The notes under the pieces: model-generated
Databases searched by the model: none
The model's input: only the letters and a program-made list of their open reading frames with translations
What the model was told of the DNA's origin: nothing
Shown: positions 16,348-25,284 of the stretch, piece after piece
Numbering within the stretch: the stretch's first letter is position 1
Layout of the letters: the number at the start of each line of letters is the position of its first letter
Source of the DNA: Natronoarchaeum mannanilyticum
Lineage (GTDB): Archaea > Halobacteriota > Halobacteria > Halobacteriales > Natronoarchaeaceae
Direction of reading: 5' to 3'
NCBI RefSeq assembly: GCF_039522665.1
Contig: NZ_BAAADV010000007.1
Location: forward strand, 186,001 to 250,000
DNA: 64,000 bases
Program-made: the position numbers and the translations under genes

Positions 16348-17781
16348 TCAGTCACCCTCCTGCGGCCGGCCGATCAGTTTCCCGTCGCTGATCGCGTCGA
16401 CGTCGTCGGCGACCATTCTAAATGTCTGGTCGCGCCCCTCCGTGCTCGCCCGCGAGTCGAGCCGGTTCTGGTGGATCTCTTTCACGTCGTCGGACAGCGC
16501 GAGGTCGGCGAACTCGAAGATCCTGATGCGGCCGTCGTCGTCGCGGGCCGGCAGCACGTCGCCCTTCGCGCTGTCGCTCGGGGCGAACGGGACGTCCAGC
16601 GCGCCCGAGTCGAACGCCGCGAGGGTGCCCTGCGCGACGTCTCCCTCCCCCTGAGCGAGCACTTCCTCGATCAGTTCGCGGCTGGCCTTTTGGATCAGGT
16701 TCAGTTCGCGGTCGACGCCGACGAGCTGGACGTCCTGCTCGACGACCATGTCGACGAGCTGGCGAGTAGTCCGGAGTCCGGCCGCGTTGGCCTCCTTGGT
16801 CGGGACGCCCTGGAACTCCTGGGGCGACTTGGTGATGACCTTGTCCGGCTGGGCGACGGCGGCGGTCATCCCGCCGAGCCCGATGACGCCGTTCGCGCGG
16901 GCCTCGTCCGGCGGGAAGCCGCCCATCCACTCGTGGAAGACGGTCGTGACCGCGACCTCGTCGGGCAGGTACTCCTCGCCGAGCGAGCGCAGCGCGTGCA
17001 GGGCGGCGACGTCCTGGACGAGGTTGCCGACCTGCCCGTAGCCCAGCGTGATCGAGCGGACGCCCTGGGTGGCCGCGAGCATCCCCTCGATCACCATCAC
17101 CGCGATGGCGATGCAGGGCGGGACGAGCGTCCCCGTAAGGGGACCGAACGGCTCGCGGTTGATCCGGACGCCCCGTTCGGTGTAGGCGCCCGCGAGGCGG
17201 TCGACGTACTGCCAGTGGCGGATCGTCGCCTCAAGGTCGTGTTCCTTGGTGTAGGGGATGTTGTAGGAGATCGGCCCGCCCTCGAAGCTCTGGAACCCGC
17301 CGGCGAACGTGATCGCCGCCAGTAAGCGGGCGTCGGGCGTCCCGTGGCGGACCTCGATCGGCGCGTCGAGCGCCTCGATCAGCTCGCGACAGCCCTCGAC
17401 GCCGTGGTTGACCGCGGGGAAGCCGTTGAGCGTCTCCCCGCCGCTTTCGCGGGCGTCTTCCAGGCCCTGCTGGGCCTTCTCGTACTCGTTGTCGCGCGTG
17501 TAGGAGTCGATGGTCGTCGGCAGCAGGTCGGCCTGCCCCGCGTTCTGCAGGTGTTCGAGGAGCTCGATCTGCTCGTCGAGCCGCGCGACGCCGGCGCGAG
17601 GCTGGAGAAGCGGCTTGTCGGCCGCTTCGAGCACGTCGGCGAAGCGCTTCGAAGCCGGCAGCGACTCGTGGAACGCGATCGCGTCCTCGAAGTCGACGGC
17701 CTCGCCGGTGGGCCAGTTCCCGCGGACGTTCTCGTCGATGCGTTGCAACTGCTCGTCGGGGATTGGCTCGTCTCGCAACAT
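16348..17781 (-). CDS. glmE: Glutamate mutase epsilon subunit
   Basis: 477 aa TIM-barrel subunit of adenosylcobalamin-dependent glutamate mutase. It carries family motifs PLLQPRAGVARLDEQ, LPTTIDSYTRDNEYE, RHGTPDARLL and the highly conserved FGPLTGTLVPP/ITLGYGQVGN regions. With the sigma subunit it converts L-glutamate to (2S,3S)-3-methylaspartate, the first committed step of the cycle. It starts 4 nt after glmS and nearly abuts mal, so the three are almost certainly one transcript. Confidence 0.96.
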   Translation of the reverse strand: MLRDEPIPDEQLQRIDENVRGNWPTGEAVDFEDAIAFHESLPASKRFADVLEAADKPLLQPRAGVARLDEQIELLEHLQNAGQADLLPTTIDSYTRDNEYEKAQQGLEDARESGGETLNGFPAVNHGVEGCRELIEALDAPIEVRHGTPDARLLAAITFAGGFQSFEGGPISYNIPYTKEHDLEATIRHWQYVDRLAGAYTERGVRINREPFGPLTGTLVPPCIAIAVMVIEGMLAATQGVRSITLGYGQVGNLVQDVAALHALRSLGEEYLPDEVAVTTVFHEWMGGFPPDEARANGVIGLGGMTAAVAQPDKVITKSPQEFQGVPTKEANAAGLRTTRQLVDMVVEQDVQLVGVDRELNLIQKASRELIEEVLAQGEGDVAQGTLAAFDSGALDVPFAPSDSAKGDVLPARDDDGRIRIFEFADLALSDDVKEIHQNRLDSRASTEGRDQTFRMVADDVDAISDGKLIGRPQEGD

Positions 17782-17785
17782 CGAG

Positions 17786-18226
17786 CTATCCCTCGACCCT
17801 GTGGCGCTCGGCCTCGGTCGCGGCGAGCTGGAGGTCCTGTCGGAGCGCGGCGATCGCCTCCTCCGGGTCGGTCTCCGAGTCGAAGACTCGATCGAAGCCG
17901 AGCTCGCGGAACTTCCGGCGGGTCTCCTCGAAGTCGTCCTGCCCGACCGCGAGGTTGCCGCCGATGTAGGTCAGGACGTCGAGGCCCGCCTCGTCGAGGC
18001 GCTCGCGGAACCCTTGGCAGTCCTGTTCCGCGTGGCCGTACAGCGACGAGATCAGTACAGCCTCGGCGTCGGCGTCGTCCGCTGCGGTGATGAAGTCCTC
18101 TTGAGAGGTCTGGACGCCCAGGTTGACGACGTCGAACCCTGCGGCGCGCAGGGCCTGTTCTAGGATCGTGATGCCGACGACGTGCGCGTCGGATCCGATG
18201 ACGCCGAGGATGACTGTCTTCGCCAT
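17786..18226 (-). CDS. glmS: Glutamate mutase sigma subunit (B12-binding)
   Basis: 146 aa Rossmann-like cobalamin-binding subunit. The DxHxxG motif at residues 13-18 (SDAHVVG) supplies the lower histidine ligand to cobalt. The further B12-binding segments ISSLYGH and YIGGNLAVG are present. It is the first gene of the minus-strand methylaspartate operon. A TATA-like element (AACTATAAGG, about 18257-18266) lies 30-40 nt upstream. Confidence 0.96.
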   Translation of the reverse strand: MAKTVILGVIGSDAHVVGITILEQALRAAGFDVVNLGVQTSQEDFITAADDADAEAVLISSLYGHAEQDCQGFRERLDEAGLDVLTYIGGNLAVGQDDFEETRRKFRELGFDRVFDSETDPEEAIAALRQDLQLAATEAERHRVEG

Positions 18227-18400
18227 GTCGGTGTCTCGACGGTCGCGTGAGGAATCCTTATAGTTAATGGTTTTTCATGATAATATTCCTTAAGGGGTTA
18301 GATATAGTCGGATGATAGACAATCACAAAGGTTGAGAGACAACCACATTCTTCATGATCTATAGGGAAGGTTTTTCCCTCCCCTGCCCGACGCCAACTCC
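18227..18400. promoter_or_regulatory. Divergent control region of the methylaspartate-cycle genes
   Basis: This AT-rich 174-bp region separates glmS (minus) from mct (plus). It holds a TATA-like box for glmS near 18257-18266 and one for mct at about 18356-18365 (GATCTATAGG). Between them are two direct repeats AGACAAYCACA (18317-18327 and 18337-18347, 20 bp apart), two copies of TTCATGAT (18274-18281 and 18351-18358) and an inverted pair AGGAAT/ATTCCT (18250-18255 and 18285-18290). The spacing of two helical turns suggests a dimeric regulator on one face of the DNA; the regulator is not identified. Confidence 0.6.
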
Positions 18401-19570
18401 ATGGGAGCGCTCGACGACTTGCGCGTGCTCGATCTGACGCAGGTGCTCGCCGGCCCGTACTGCACGATGCTGCTCGCGGACATGGGCGCGGACGTGGTAA
18501 AGATCGAGCGCCCGGGCGGCGACCTCATCCGATCGAACCCGCCGTTCTACGAGGACGCCGACGCCGAAGCGTACGGCGGCTACTTTCAATCTGTGAACCG
18601 GGGTAAGCGCAGCGTCGAGCTGAACCTCGGCGACGACGCCGACCGCGAGGCCTTTCTCTCGCTGGTCGAGCGCGCCGACGTCGTCGTCGAGAACTACCGC
18701 GCGGGGACGATGGAGCAGTTCGATCTGGGCTACGAGACGCTGCGCGAGCGCAACCCCGAGCTGATCTACAGCTCGATCCGCGGCTTCGGCGACCCGCGCA
18801 CGGGCGAGACCCACAGGCAGGGTCAGCCGTCGTTCGATCTCGTCGCGCAGGCGCTGGGCGGGGTCATGGAGATCACCGGGCACGAGGACGGGCCGCCGAC
18901 GAAGGTCGGCCCCGGCGTCGGCGACCTGTTCACCGCGGCGCTCAACGCGGTGGGGATCCTCGCTGCGGTCCACCACCGCGACCGCACGGGCGAAGGCCAG
19001 TACGTCGACACGGCGATGTACGACGCCATGATCAGCCTCTGCGAGCGGACGGTGTACCAGCACTCCTACGACGGCGCGGCGCCGACGCGCCAGGGCAACT
19101 CGCACCCGACGCTGTTCCCCTACGACGCCTTCGAGACGGCCGACGGCTACGTCGTGATCGCGGCGTTCGGGAGCAACCACTGGCGCGAGCTCTGCGAGGC
19201 GATGGACCGGCCGGAGCTCGCGGCGGAGTATCCCGACCGCGAGAGCAGGCTCGCGAACCGCGAGTCGCTGCGCGAGGCCATCGTCGAGTGGACGCGGACC
19301 AGGCCGACCGACGACGTGCTGGCCGCCCTCGACGGGCTGCCGACAGCGCCCGTGCAGGACGCCGCCGATATCGCGGCCGACCCCCACGTCGAGGCCCGCG
19401 AGATGCGCGTCGGCGTCGACCAGCCCGGCGCGGACGCCGAAGTGGCGATCGCCGGCAACCCGATCAAGATGATCGAGACGCCGACGAAGCCCGGCGAACG
19501 GGCGCCGCTACTCGACGAGCACCGGGAGGAGCTGCTGGAGGACGCCGCACCGGCAGAGGCGGACGACTGA
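18401..19570 (+). CDS. mct: Succinyl-CoA:mesaconate CoA-transferase (CaiB/BaiF class III)
   Basis: 389 aa family III CoA-transferase. It has the N-terminal signature DLTQVLAGPYCTMLLADMGA, KIERPGGDL and the catalytic aspartate Asp175 in GPGVGDLFTA. In Haloarcula this enzyme moves CoA from succinyl-CoA to mesaconate, giving mesaconyl-C1-CoA for the hydratase. It is transcribed divergently from the other cycle genes and presumably shares their control region. Family III enzymes vary in substrate, so the specificity rests on the neighbourhood. Confidence 0.92.
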   Translation: MGALDDLRVLDLTQVLAGPYCTMLLADMGADVVKIERPGGDLIRSNPPFYEDADAEAYGGYFQSVNRGKRSVELNLGDDADREAFLSLVERADVVVENYRAGTMEQFDLGYETLRERNPELIYSSIRGFGDPRTGETHRQGQPSFDLVAQALGGVMEITGHEDGPPTKVGPGVGDLFTAALNAVGILAAVHHRDRTGEGQYVDTAMYDAMISLCERTVYQHSYDGAAPTRQGNSHPTLFPYDAFETADGYVVIAAFGSNHWRELCEAMDRPELAAEYPDRESRLANRESLREAIVEWTRTRPTDDVLAALDGLPTAPVQDAADIAADPHVEAREMRVGVDQPGADAEVAIAGNPIKMIETPTKPGERAPLLDEHREELLEDAAPAEADD

Positions 19571-19705
19571 GTTCGGCCGTCAGGTTCTCCCAAGGTTCGC
19601 CGCCCCATTTTCTCACGCTCGATCCGTCATCGCGGTTCCGCCGACCGTGCCCGACCATCATAACCGGGCGGGTGGATACGACACACGTGAGGCGACGAGC
19701 GCACG

Positions 19706-20779
19706 ATGACCGGTGACGGAACCGACGGACGGGGTCGCGGGGAGAAACCCGGCCCCGCGATGAAGATCGACGACGTCAGCGCATCGGTGCGGTCCCGCGG
19801 ACCGGTCGAGCGCGCGAAGCGGTGGTTCGTCCTCACCGCGAGCCGCTGGGTCGTCACCGCGATACTGCTTTTCGGCGTGTTCGGGACGATCGTCCTCGTC
19901 GGCCTGTTCGGTCCCGTCCCCGTCGAGACGTTTCTCGGCGGCGGCGGCATCTCGACGGGCGGGGTGCTCACGGAGCTGCTGAAGACGATCGTCTCGGTCG
20001 TGGTGATCGTCCTCTCGATCAACCAGCTCGTTCTCTCGCCCGGGCTCGGCCCGGTCGGCGAGCAGCGGGAGCGCTACGAGGACGCGATGGACCTCCGGCG
20101 CAGGATCGAGGAGCACACGGGCGAGCGCGTCAGTCCGACGACCCCGTCGCTGTTCTTCGGGATGCTGATGGACGAGATCGTCGAGCAGGCGGAACTGCTC
20201 CGGGAGGCGACGGCCGACGCCGCCCCGCTGTCGCTCCAGGGCGCCGTCGATCGGTACGTCGACGCCGTGGAGCGCGACGGGACCTACGTCCGCGACCAGC
20301 TCGGCGACGCCGGCCTCGGCGAGTTCGAGGTCGTCCAGGCGCTGCTCCGGTTCGCCATCTCGGAGAAAGTGGCCTCGCTTCGCGCGCTGCGGGCGTCTCA
20401 CCGCGCGTCGCTCTCGGAGGAGCAGGCGGACGCGGTCGACGGAATGGAGGAACTGCTCGAACTGTTCACGATCAGCCGCGAGTACATCAAGACGATCTAC
20501 ATCCGCTCGGAGTACATCCGCCTCTCGCGGGGGCTGCTGTACGTCGGGCTGCCGTCGCTCGTGGCGACGTACTGCGCCATCCAGATCTACCAGCCGACCG
20601 CGTTCCCCGGTGCGACGCTCGGCCTCCCCCACCGGCTGCTGTTCGTCGCCGGCGCGGTGACCGTCGCCGTGACGCCGTTCACCCTGCTCGTCGCGTTCGT
20701 GCTCCGGCTGGCCGTGCTGTCGCTGTCGACGCTGTTCGTCGGGCCGTTCAGCGCCGGAAACAGCGACCTCGACAACTGA
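19706..20779 (+). CDS. Four-helix haloarchaeal membrane protein
   Basis: 357 aa. Two hydrophobic segments near the N-terminus (about 45-70 and 87-108) are followed by a long helical soluble region (about 115-270). Two more segments lie at about 270-292 and 304-345, suggesting a cytoplasmic helical domain held between membrane hairpins. I recognise no named family. It sits 113 nt before the HerA-like ATPase in the same direction, and co-occurrence might indicate a membrane partner for it. Confidence 0.65.
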   Translation: MTGDGTDGRGRGEKPGPAMKIDDVSASVRSRGPVERAKRWFVLTASRWVVTAILLFGVFGTIVLVGLFGPVPVETFLGGGGISTGGVLTELLKTIVSVVVIVLSINQLVLSPGLGPVGEQRERYEDAMDLRRRIEEHTGERVSPTTPSLFFGMLMDEIVEQAELLREATADAAPLSLQGAVDRYVDAVERDGTYVRDQLGDAGLGEFEVVQALLRFAISEKVASLRALRASHRASLSEEQADAVDGMEELLELFTISREYIKTIYIRSEYIRLSRGLLYVGLPSLVATYCAIQIYQPTAFPGATLGLPHRLLFVAGAVTVAVTPFTLLVAFVLRLAVLSLSTLFVGPFSAGNSDLDN

Positions 20780-20892
20780 GACGGCAGTGGGCTCGGACGG
20801 GACCCGCGCTCGTGCGAGGTTTCAAGTGCTCGTCGGGAAACGGTACTGGTAATGACGAGTCAGCGAACGGCTTCTTTCGGAGGGGTCGGCGA

Positions 20893-22746
20893 GTGAGCGA
20901 GCAAGAGACCATCCGGATCGGCGAACTCACGGCGGCGGCGGGCGACGAAAACTCCGGCGCGCCCGTCGAACTCCCCGTCGTCGACGTGCTGACGGGCCGC
21001 GGCTTCGTGACGGGCAAGAGCGGATCCGGCAAGTCCAACACCGCCAGCGTCGTGATCGAGGAGCTGCTCGACGCTGGCTACCCGGTCCTGATCGTCGACA
21101 CGGACGGCGAGTACTACGGCCTCAAGGAGGAGTACGAGCTGCTCCACGCCGGCGCCGACGAGGAGTGCGACATCCAGATCGGGCCGGACCACGCCGAGAA
21201 GATCGCGAACCTCGCCTTAGAGGAGAACGTCCCGATCATCCTCGACGTCTCGGGCTACCTCGACGAGGACGTCGCCGACGAGCTGCTCCGGGAGACCGCC
21301 CGGCACCTCTTTACCAAGGAAAAGAAGCTCAAGAAGCCGTTCCTGCTGGTCGTCGAGGAGGTCCACGAGTACCTCCCCCAGAAGGGCGGCGGCGGCGAGA
21401 CGGGCAAGATGCTGATCAAGATCGGCAAGCGCGGGCGCAAGCACGGGCTGGGGATCATGGGGATCAGCCAGCGCCCCGCCGACGTCAAGAAGGACTTCAT
21501 CACGCAGGCGAACTGGCTCGTCTGGCACCGGCTCACCTGGGACAACGACACCAAAGTCGTCGGACGCGTCGTCGACACCGAGTACCAGGAAGCCGTCTCC
21601 GAACTCGCCGACGGCGAGGCGTTCCTCCAGACCGACTGGACCGAGGTCGACGTCCGCCAGATCCAGTTCCGCCGCAAGCGCACGTTCGACGCCGGCGCGA
21701 CGCCCGGCCTCGACGACTTCGAGCGCCCCGAGCTCAAGTCCGTCAGCGACTCGCTGATGGACGACCTCGAGACGATCACCGAGGAGGAACAGCAACGCGA
21801 GAGCGAGCTCGCCGACCTCCAGCAGGAACTCGACAAGAAGACCGCGAAGATCAACCAGTTAGAGCAGGACCTCGAAAACGCTCGCGACGTCTCGAACGCC
21901 GCCAGACAGCTGGCGAACGCCTTCTCCCGGGGTGACGTGGCATCCACGCCCGAGGAGGTCGAGTCGCGCCTCGTCGCCAAGGACGACCGCATCGAGGATC
22001 TCGAAGACCGCGTCGCGGAGCTGGAGGACGAACTCGACGACGCCCACGAGTACATCGATCAGCTCGAAGCCGAGAACCAGCGCCTGCAGGAGGCGACCGC
22101 GCCGATCGACTTCGACGACCCGTCGACGGTGCAAGCGGCGTTTCCGGCGGGCGACGGGCCGGAGACCCCGGGTGACGCGGACGCCGCGGCGTCCAGCGGC
22201 GACGCGGTTAACGGCGACGCGACAACGGGCGGTGACGCGACAACCGCCGAAGCCGCTGGCGCCGCCGCAGAACAGCCCAGTGGCGACGGGACTGCCGTCG
22301 CGGTGGAGAGCGACGCCGAACCGACGGCGGTCGATTCGCGCTCGGGCGATCACGCCGGCGACGCTGCGAGCGCTGAACCGACGGAAAGGACCGCAGACGA
22401 CGAACTCGACGCCGAAAGCGTGCTGGCGTACGTCCGCAGCGAGCCGATCGCCGCGGAGGTCGCCGACGCCGCGGAGCGGGCTCACGTCGACGAGGCGGCG
22501 CGGCGCGCGATCGTCGAGGAAGTCGCGGCGGAGGGGCCGCTTTCGGCCGCTTCGGTCGCTGATCGGACGGACGTGCAGGTCCAGTACGTCTGGACGTTCC
22601 TCTCCGAGCTGCGCGATCGCCCGTACCTCGTGCGCAACGCCCAAGGGGAGTACGCGTTCGATCTCGACGCGCTGATCGCCTGCGGACAGCGGGTCGAAGA
22701 AGACGTAGACGGGCTGGACGAGCTGTTAGAACGGTTCGACGCCTAG
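20893..22746 (+). CDS. HerA/FtsK-superfamily (DUF87) ATPase with coiled coil and winged-helix tail
   Basis: 617 aa from GTG at 20893. Residues 1-330 are the DUF87 ATPase: Walker A GKSGSGKSN (41-49), VDTDGEYY, Walker B LLVVEEVHE (151-159), the arginine-rich KIGKRGRKHG and sensor ISQRPADV. Residues about 345-430 form a charged coiled coil (ELADLQQELDKKTAKINQ). A long A/D/T-rich disordered linker (about 445-510) leads to a winged-helix-like C-terminus (EGPLSAASVADRTDVQVQYV). HerA relatives pump DNA with NurA, but no nurA is nearby. The stop overlaps the stop region of tbsP by 4 bp. Confidence 0.85.
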   Translation: MSEQETIRIGELTAAAGDENSGAPVELPVVDVLTGRGFVTGKSGSGKSNTASVVIEELLDAGYPVLIVDTDGEYYGLKEEYELLHAGADEECDIQIGPDHAEKIANLALEENVPIILDVSGYLDEDVADELLRETARHLFTKEKKLKKPFLLVVEEVHEYLPQKGGGGETGKMLIKIGKRGRKHGLGIMGISQRPADVKKDFITQANWLVWHRLTWDNDTKVVGRVVDTEYQEAVSELADGEAFLQTDWTEVDVRQIQFRRKRTFDAGATPGLDDFERPELKSVSDSLMDDLETITEEEQQRESELADLQQELDKKTAKINQLEQDLENARDVSNAARQLANAFSRGDVASTPEEVESRLVAKDDRIEDLEDRVAELEDELDDAHEYIDQLEAENQRLQEATAPIDFDDPSTVQAAFPAGDGPETPGDADAAASSGDAVNGDATTGGDATTAEAAGAAAEQPSGDGTAVAVESDAEPTAVDSRSGDHAGDAASAEPTERTADDELDAESVLAYVRSEPIAAEVADAAERAHVDEAARRAIVEEVAAEGPLSAASVADRTDVQVQYVWTFLSELRDRPYLVRNAQGEYAFDLDALIACGQRVEEDVDGLDELLERFDA

Positions 22747-23558
22747 TTGAGCATCGACTGGGCGACCGTCGCGAGCTGATCGTTCTCGGCGGCTTCGAGC
22801 CGGTCGTCGCCGAGCGTCAGCCGCAGGCGCGGGCGGCCGACGTCGATCGGCACCTTCTCGGTCTCGATCAGGCCCATGTCCTCGAGCTTGGTTTTGGTCC
22901 GGGAGAACGTCGCCTTGCTGGCGACCCCGGTGTCCTCGCCCCACTTGCTCACGTCGTACAGCAGCTCCTCGTTCTTGGCGGCGACGAGCAGGCTGATCGT
23001 CACCTCGTCGAGGCCGTCGCCGTCGCCGCGAGCCGTCTCGAGCGAACTCAACATCGCGCGGAAGTCCTGCTCGGCGTGCTCGCCGAGCTCCGCGGAGAGC
23101 CCTTCGTGGACGGTCGAGAGCGGCGGCGTCCGCAGCGGGTACGACTCCGCCGCTTCCCACTGTGATTCGTATCGGTCGCGAGCGTCGGCGACGAACGCCT
23201 CGTCGTCGGCGACGAGCCCGCCGACCGACGCGCCCGCGTCCACCACGGCGACGACGGCGTCGTCGTGAATCAACAGCGGGTTCCCCGAGGTCGCGTCGTT
23301 CACTCGGAGTTCCAGCGTACCGGACTCCACCAGATCCGCGGCGTTGCTCGCGACGATGAAGTCGCTCATCACGTCCTTGACCGTCTCGGGGTGGCCGAGC
23401 AAGCGCACCGTCGGCGGCCCGTCGGCGTCCGCGAGCGCCGAAACGAGTTCGCGGATCGTCTCTTCGGAGGGATTCACCGCCGTCAGTTCGTCGTCAGTCG
23501 CAGCGACGGCCTCGTGGACGAGTTCGGCTCGCGTTCGGTCGAGTATATTCTCTTTCAT
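22743..23558 (-). CDS. tbsP: TbsP-type transcriptional regulator (DUF5821)
   Basis: 271 aa. The N-terminal domain begins MKENILDRTRAELVHEA and contains RLLGHPETVKDVMSDFIVASNAADL. The C-terminus is a winged helix (ISLLVAAKNEELLYDVSKW through ATFSRTKTKLEDMGLIETEKV). This matches the haloarchaeal TbsP family, described as a suppressor of the trmB sugar regulator and a controller of glycolytic/gluconeogenic genes. A TATA-like AATTAAGTA box (about 23584-23592) is 26-34 nt upstream. It converges on the HerA-like gene with overlapping ends. Confidence 0.75.
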   Translation of the reverse strand: MKENILDRTRAELVHEAVAATDDELTAVNPSEETIRELVSALADADGPPTVRLLGHPETVKDVMSDFIVASNAADLVESGTLELRVNDATSGNPLLIHDDAVVAVVDAGASVGGLVADDEAFVADARDRYESQWEAAESYPLRTPPLSTVHEGLSAELGEHAEQDFRAMLSSLETARGDGDGLDEVTISLLVAAKNEELLYDVSKWGEDTGVASKATFSRTKTKLEDMGLIETEKVPIDVGRPRLRLTLGDDRLEAAENDQLATVAQSMLN

Positions 23559-23822
23559 ACGCTACTCTGTTAACTTCTCACATACTTAATTTTACCGGCT
23601 CGAGAGTAGTGGTTGCAAATTACGGTCTCCTCCGGGAATCAATCGGCGAGCTTCCCGACGATCAGCAGGCAGACCGTTCACACTCAGGAAAACGGCGTCT
23701 TCGTACCGTTCAATTTTCTCCGTCAATGAAAATATTCCGTTATCGGGCGATAGAACCAAGCGACGATCGCAGGTCGTTTTTGGCAACAAAGGTTAAGCAT
23801 CTAGGAAGCATACCGGAACTGT
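23559..23822. other. AT-rich intergenic region between tbsP and the pilin-like gene
   Basis: Holds the divergent promoters: AATTAAGTA near 23584-23592 for tbsP, and GGTTAAGC near 23789-23797 for the downstream gene. The middle, including CAATTTTCTCC and ATGAAAATATTCC around 23711-23740, is unusually AT-rich. I see no convincing gene. Confidence 0.5.
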
Positions 23823-25235
23823 ATGATGTCCGATCGGGCAGTAGGCCCAGTTATAGGCGTGATCCTCATTATCGCCATGGTTCTCACGGTCGCCGTGACG
23901 GTTGCGGCGTTCGGCGCAGCGATGCTGCAGGACACCCAATCGGACATCGAGAGCTCGCAGACCGAGACGGCGTTCTCGCAGCTGTCGGTCGACGCGAGCG
24001 AGCTGCGGGAGCCCGGCGACGAGGTCGATTTCGACTTCGGCCACAGGGACGGCGAAGTTCGGACGGTCGACGACACTGGAAATCTCAAGGTGCAGCTGGA
24101 ACACTCGAACGGCACCGAAAACCTGACAAAAACTTCGCTTCGATCGCTCGTCTACGAGCGCGACGGGAAGGAGGTCGCCTATCAGGGCGGCGGGGTGTTT
24201 CGCAAGCAGGGATCCGGGAGTTCGCTCGTGTCCGCGCCGGAGTTTTTCTACCGCGACAATTCGCTCGTGTTCCCCGTGACGAAACTCGAGGGGGACCTCC
24301 AGAAATCGGGATCGCTCTCGGGGTCACTACGGCTAAAGAACACGACGCGAGAGTATCCGGACCCGGCGCAAAATCGAACGAATCCCCTCGACGAGGGGAC
24401 ACTGCACGTCACACTCGAAAGCGAGTACTGTCAGGGCTGGGAAGAGTACTTCAGCACGCAGACGCGCGGTTCGATCGACGAATCCTGTAGCGAGGACGAG
24501 AAGGGTGAGATCAAGGTAGAGCTGAGCGTTCCGTTCGAGCTCAAAGGCGGCACGTTTACTGAAGCTGTTAGGGCAGGTAACGTTCAGAATGAAGGGAAAG
24601 CCGAATTCGATTACGAAGAGGGGGAAATGGATATGCCGTCCGCCGACTCTCTCATCGAGATGAAGAAAAACGAGTGCGACACTATCAAGAACGATCTGCC
24701 GACCACTGTCGACAGTTCCCAGGACCTCTACTGCGTCGAGGATCTCGACGGGTACCACTCCTTTGAGACCAATGGCAGTGATATAGAAGTGTATGTCAAC
24801 GGGACGCTCGCTCCCGGATCAGGAGGGATGCCTGTGTCCGGCGATTCACACGATGTCTCCTTTTTTGTTCGGGAAGGATTTAGCCTAAGCAAGGGGATCG
24901 GAAATAAAGAGCCAGTGGGTGACGAGGATGCGCCGAACCGCACGAGGATCTTCGTCTCCTCAGACGGGTACGTCTTTAGTGACGGTGACAACACCAAGGG
25001 AAGCGTCTACGCGCTCATCTATGCGCCGGAGTCGGACGCATATATGCAATCCAGGGGAAACTCCGTGTTTGAAGGCTCGTTGGTCATCGATGAGTTAGAG
25101 GTGCAGAGTAAAATGAAGGCCGGGGAAGTCCAGTTATCGCCGGGTGCTGCAACTACGAGTATCTCCTACGAAAGCGCAGGCCCCGACTTCTACTACCTCC
25201 ACCTGGTCGAGAAGACGATGACCGTCCACGGCTGA
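23823..25235 (+). CDS. Pilin-like exported protein (DUF7289 type)
   Basis: 470 aa. The N-terminus MMSDRAVGPVIGVILIIAMV is a type IV pilin-like signal/transmembrane helix (residues about 6-34). A large beta-rich extracellular domain follows, with several N-x-S/T sequons (NGT, NLT, NTT, NRT) and cysteines Cys214, Cys233, Cys291 and Cys308 that could form disulfides. Length and layout fit the haloarchaeal DUF7289 family, whose function is unknown. It stands alone, without pilus-assembly genes. Codon use drifts to lower GC after about 24540, unlike its neighbours, which hints at transfer or fast divergence. Confidence 0.7.
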   Translation: MMSDRAVGPVIGVILIIAMVLTVAVTVAAFGAAMLQDTQSDIESSQTETAFSQLSVDASELREPGDEVDFDFGHRDGEVRTVDDTGNLKVQLEHSNGTENLTKTSLRSLVYERDGKEVAYQGGGVFRKQGSGSSLVSAPEFFYRDNSLVFPVTKLEGDLQKSGSLSGSLRLKNTTREYPDPAQNRTNPLDEGTLHVTLESEYCQGWEEYFSTQTRGSIDESCSEDEKGEIKVELSVPFELKGGTFTEAVRAGNVQNEGKAEFDYEEGEMDMPSADSLIEMKKNECDTIKNDLPTTVDSSQDLYCVEDLDGYHSFETNGSDIEVYVNGTLAPGSGGMPVSGDSHDVSFFVREGFSLSKGIGNKEPVGDEDAPNRTRIFVSSDGYVFSDGDNTKGSVYALIYAPESDAYMQSRGNSVFEGSLVIDELEVQSKMKAGEVQLSPGAATTSISYESAGPDFYYLHLVEKTMTVHG

Positions 25236-25284
25236 CGCCGCCGGCATAGGAACGTTTTTCCCGAATCCGTCCACAGGTCGGAGT

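Noticed and set aside
23592-23789. A 65-codon minus-strand frame between tbsP and the pilin-like gene
   Set aside because: Low acidity, no promoter spacing and overlap with the AT-rich promoter region argue against coding.
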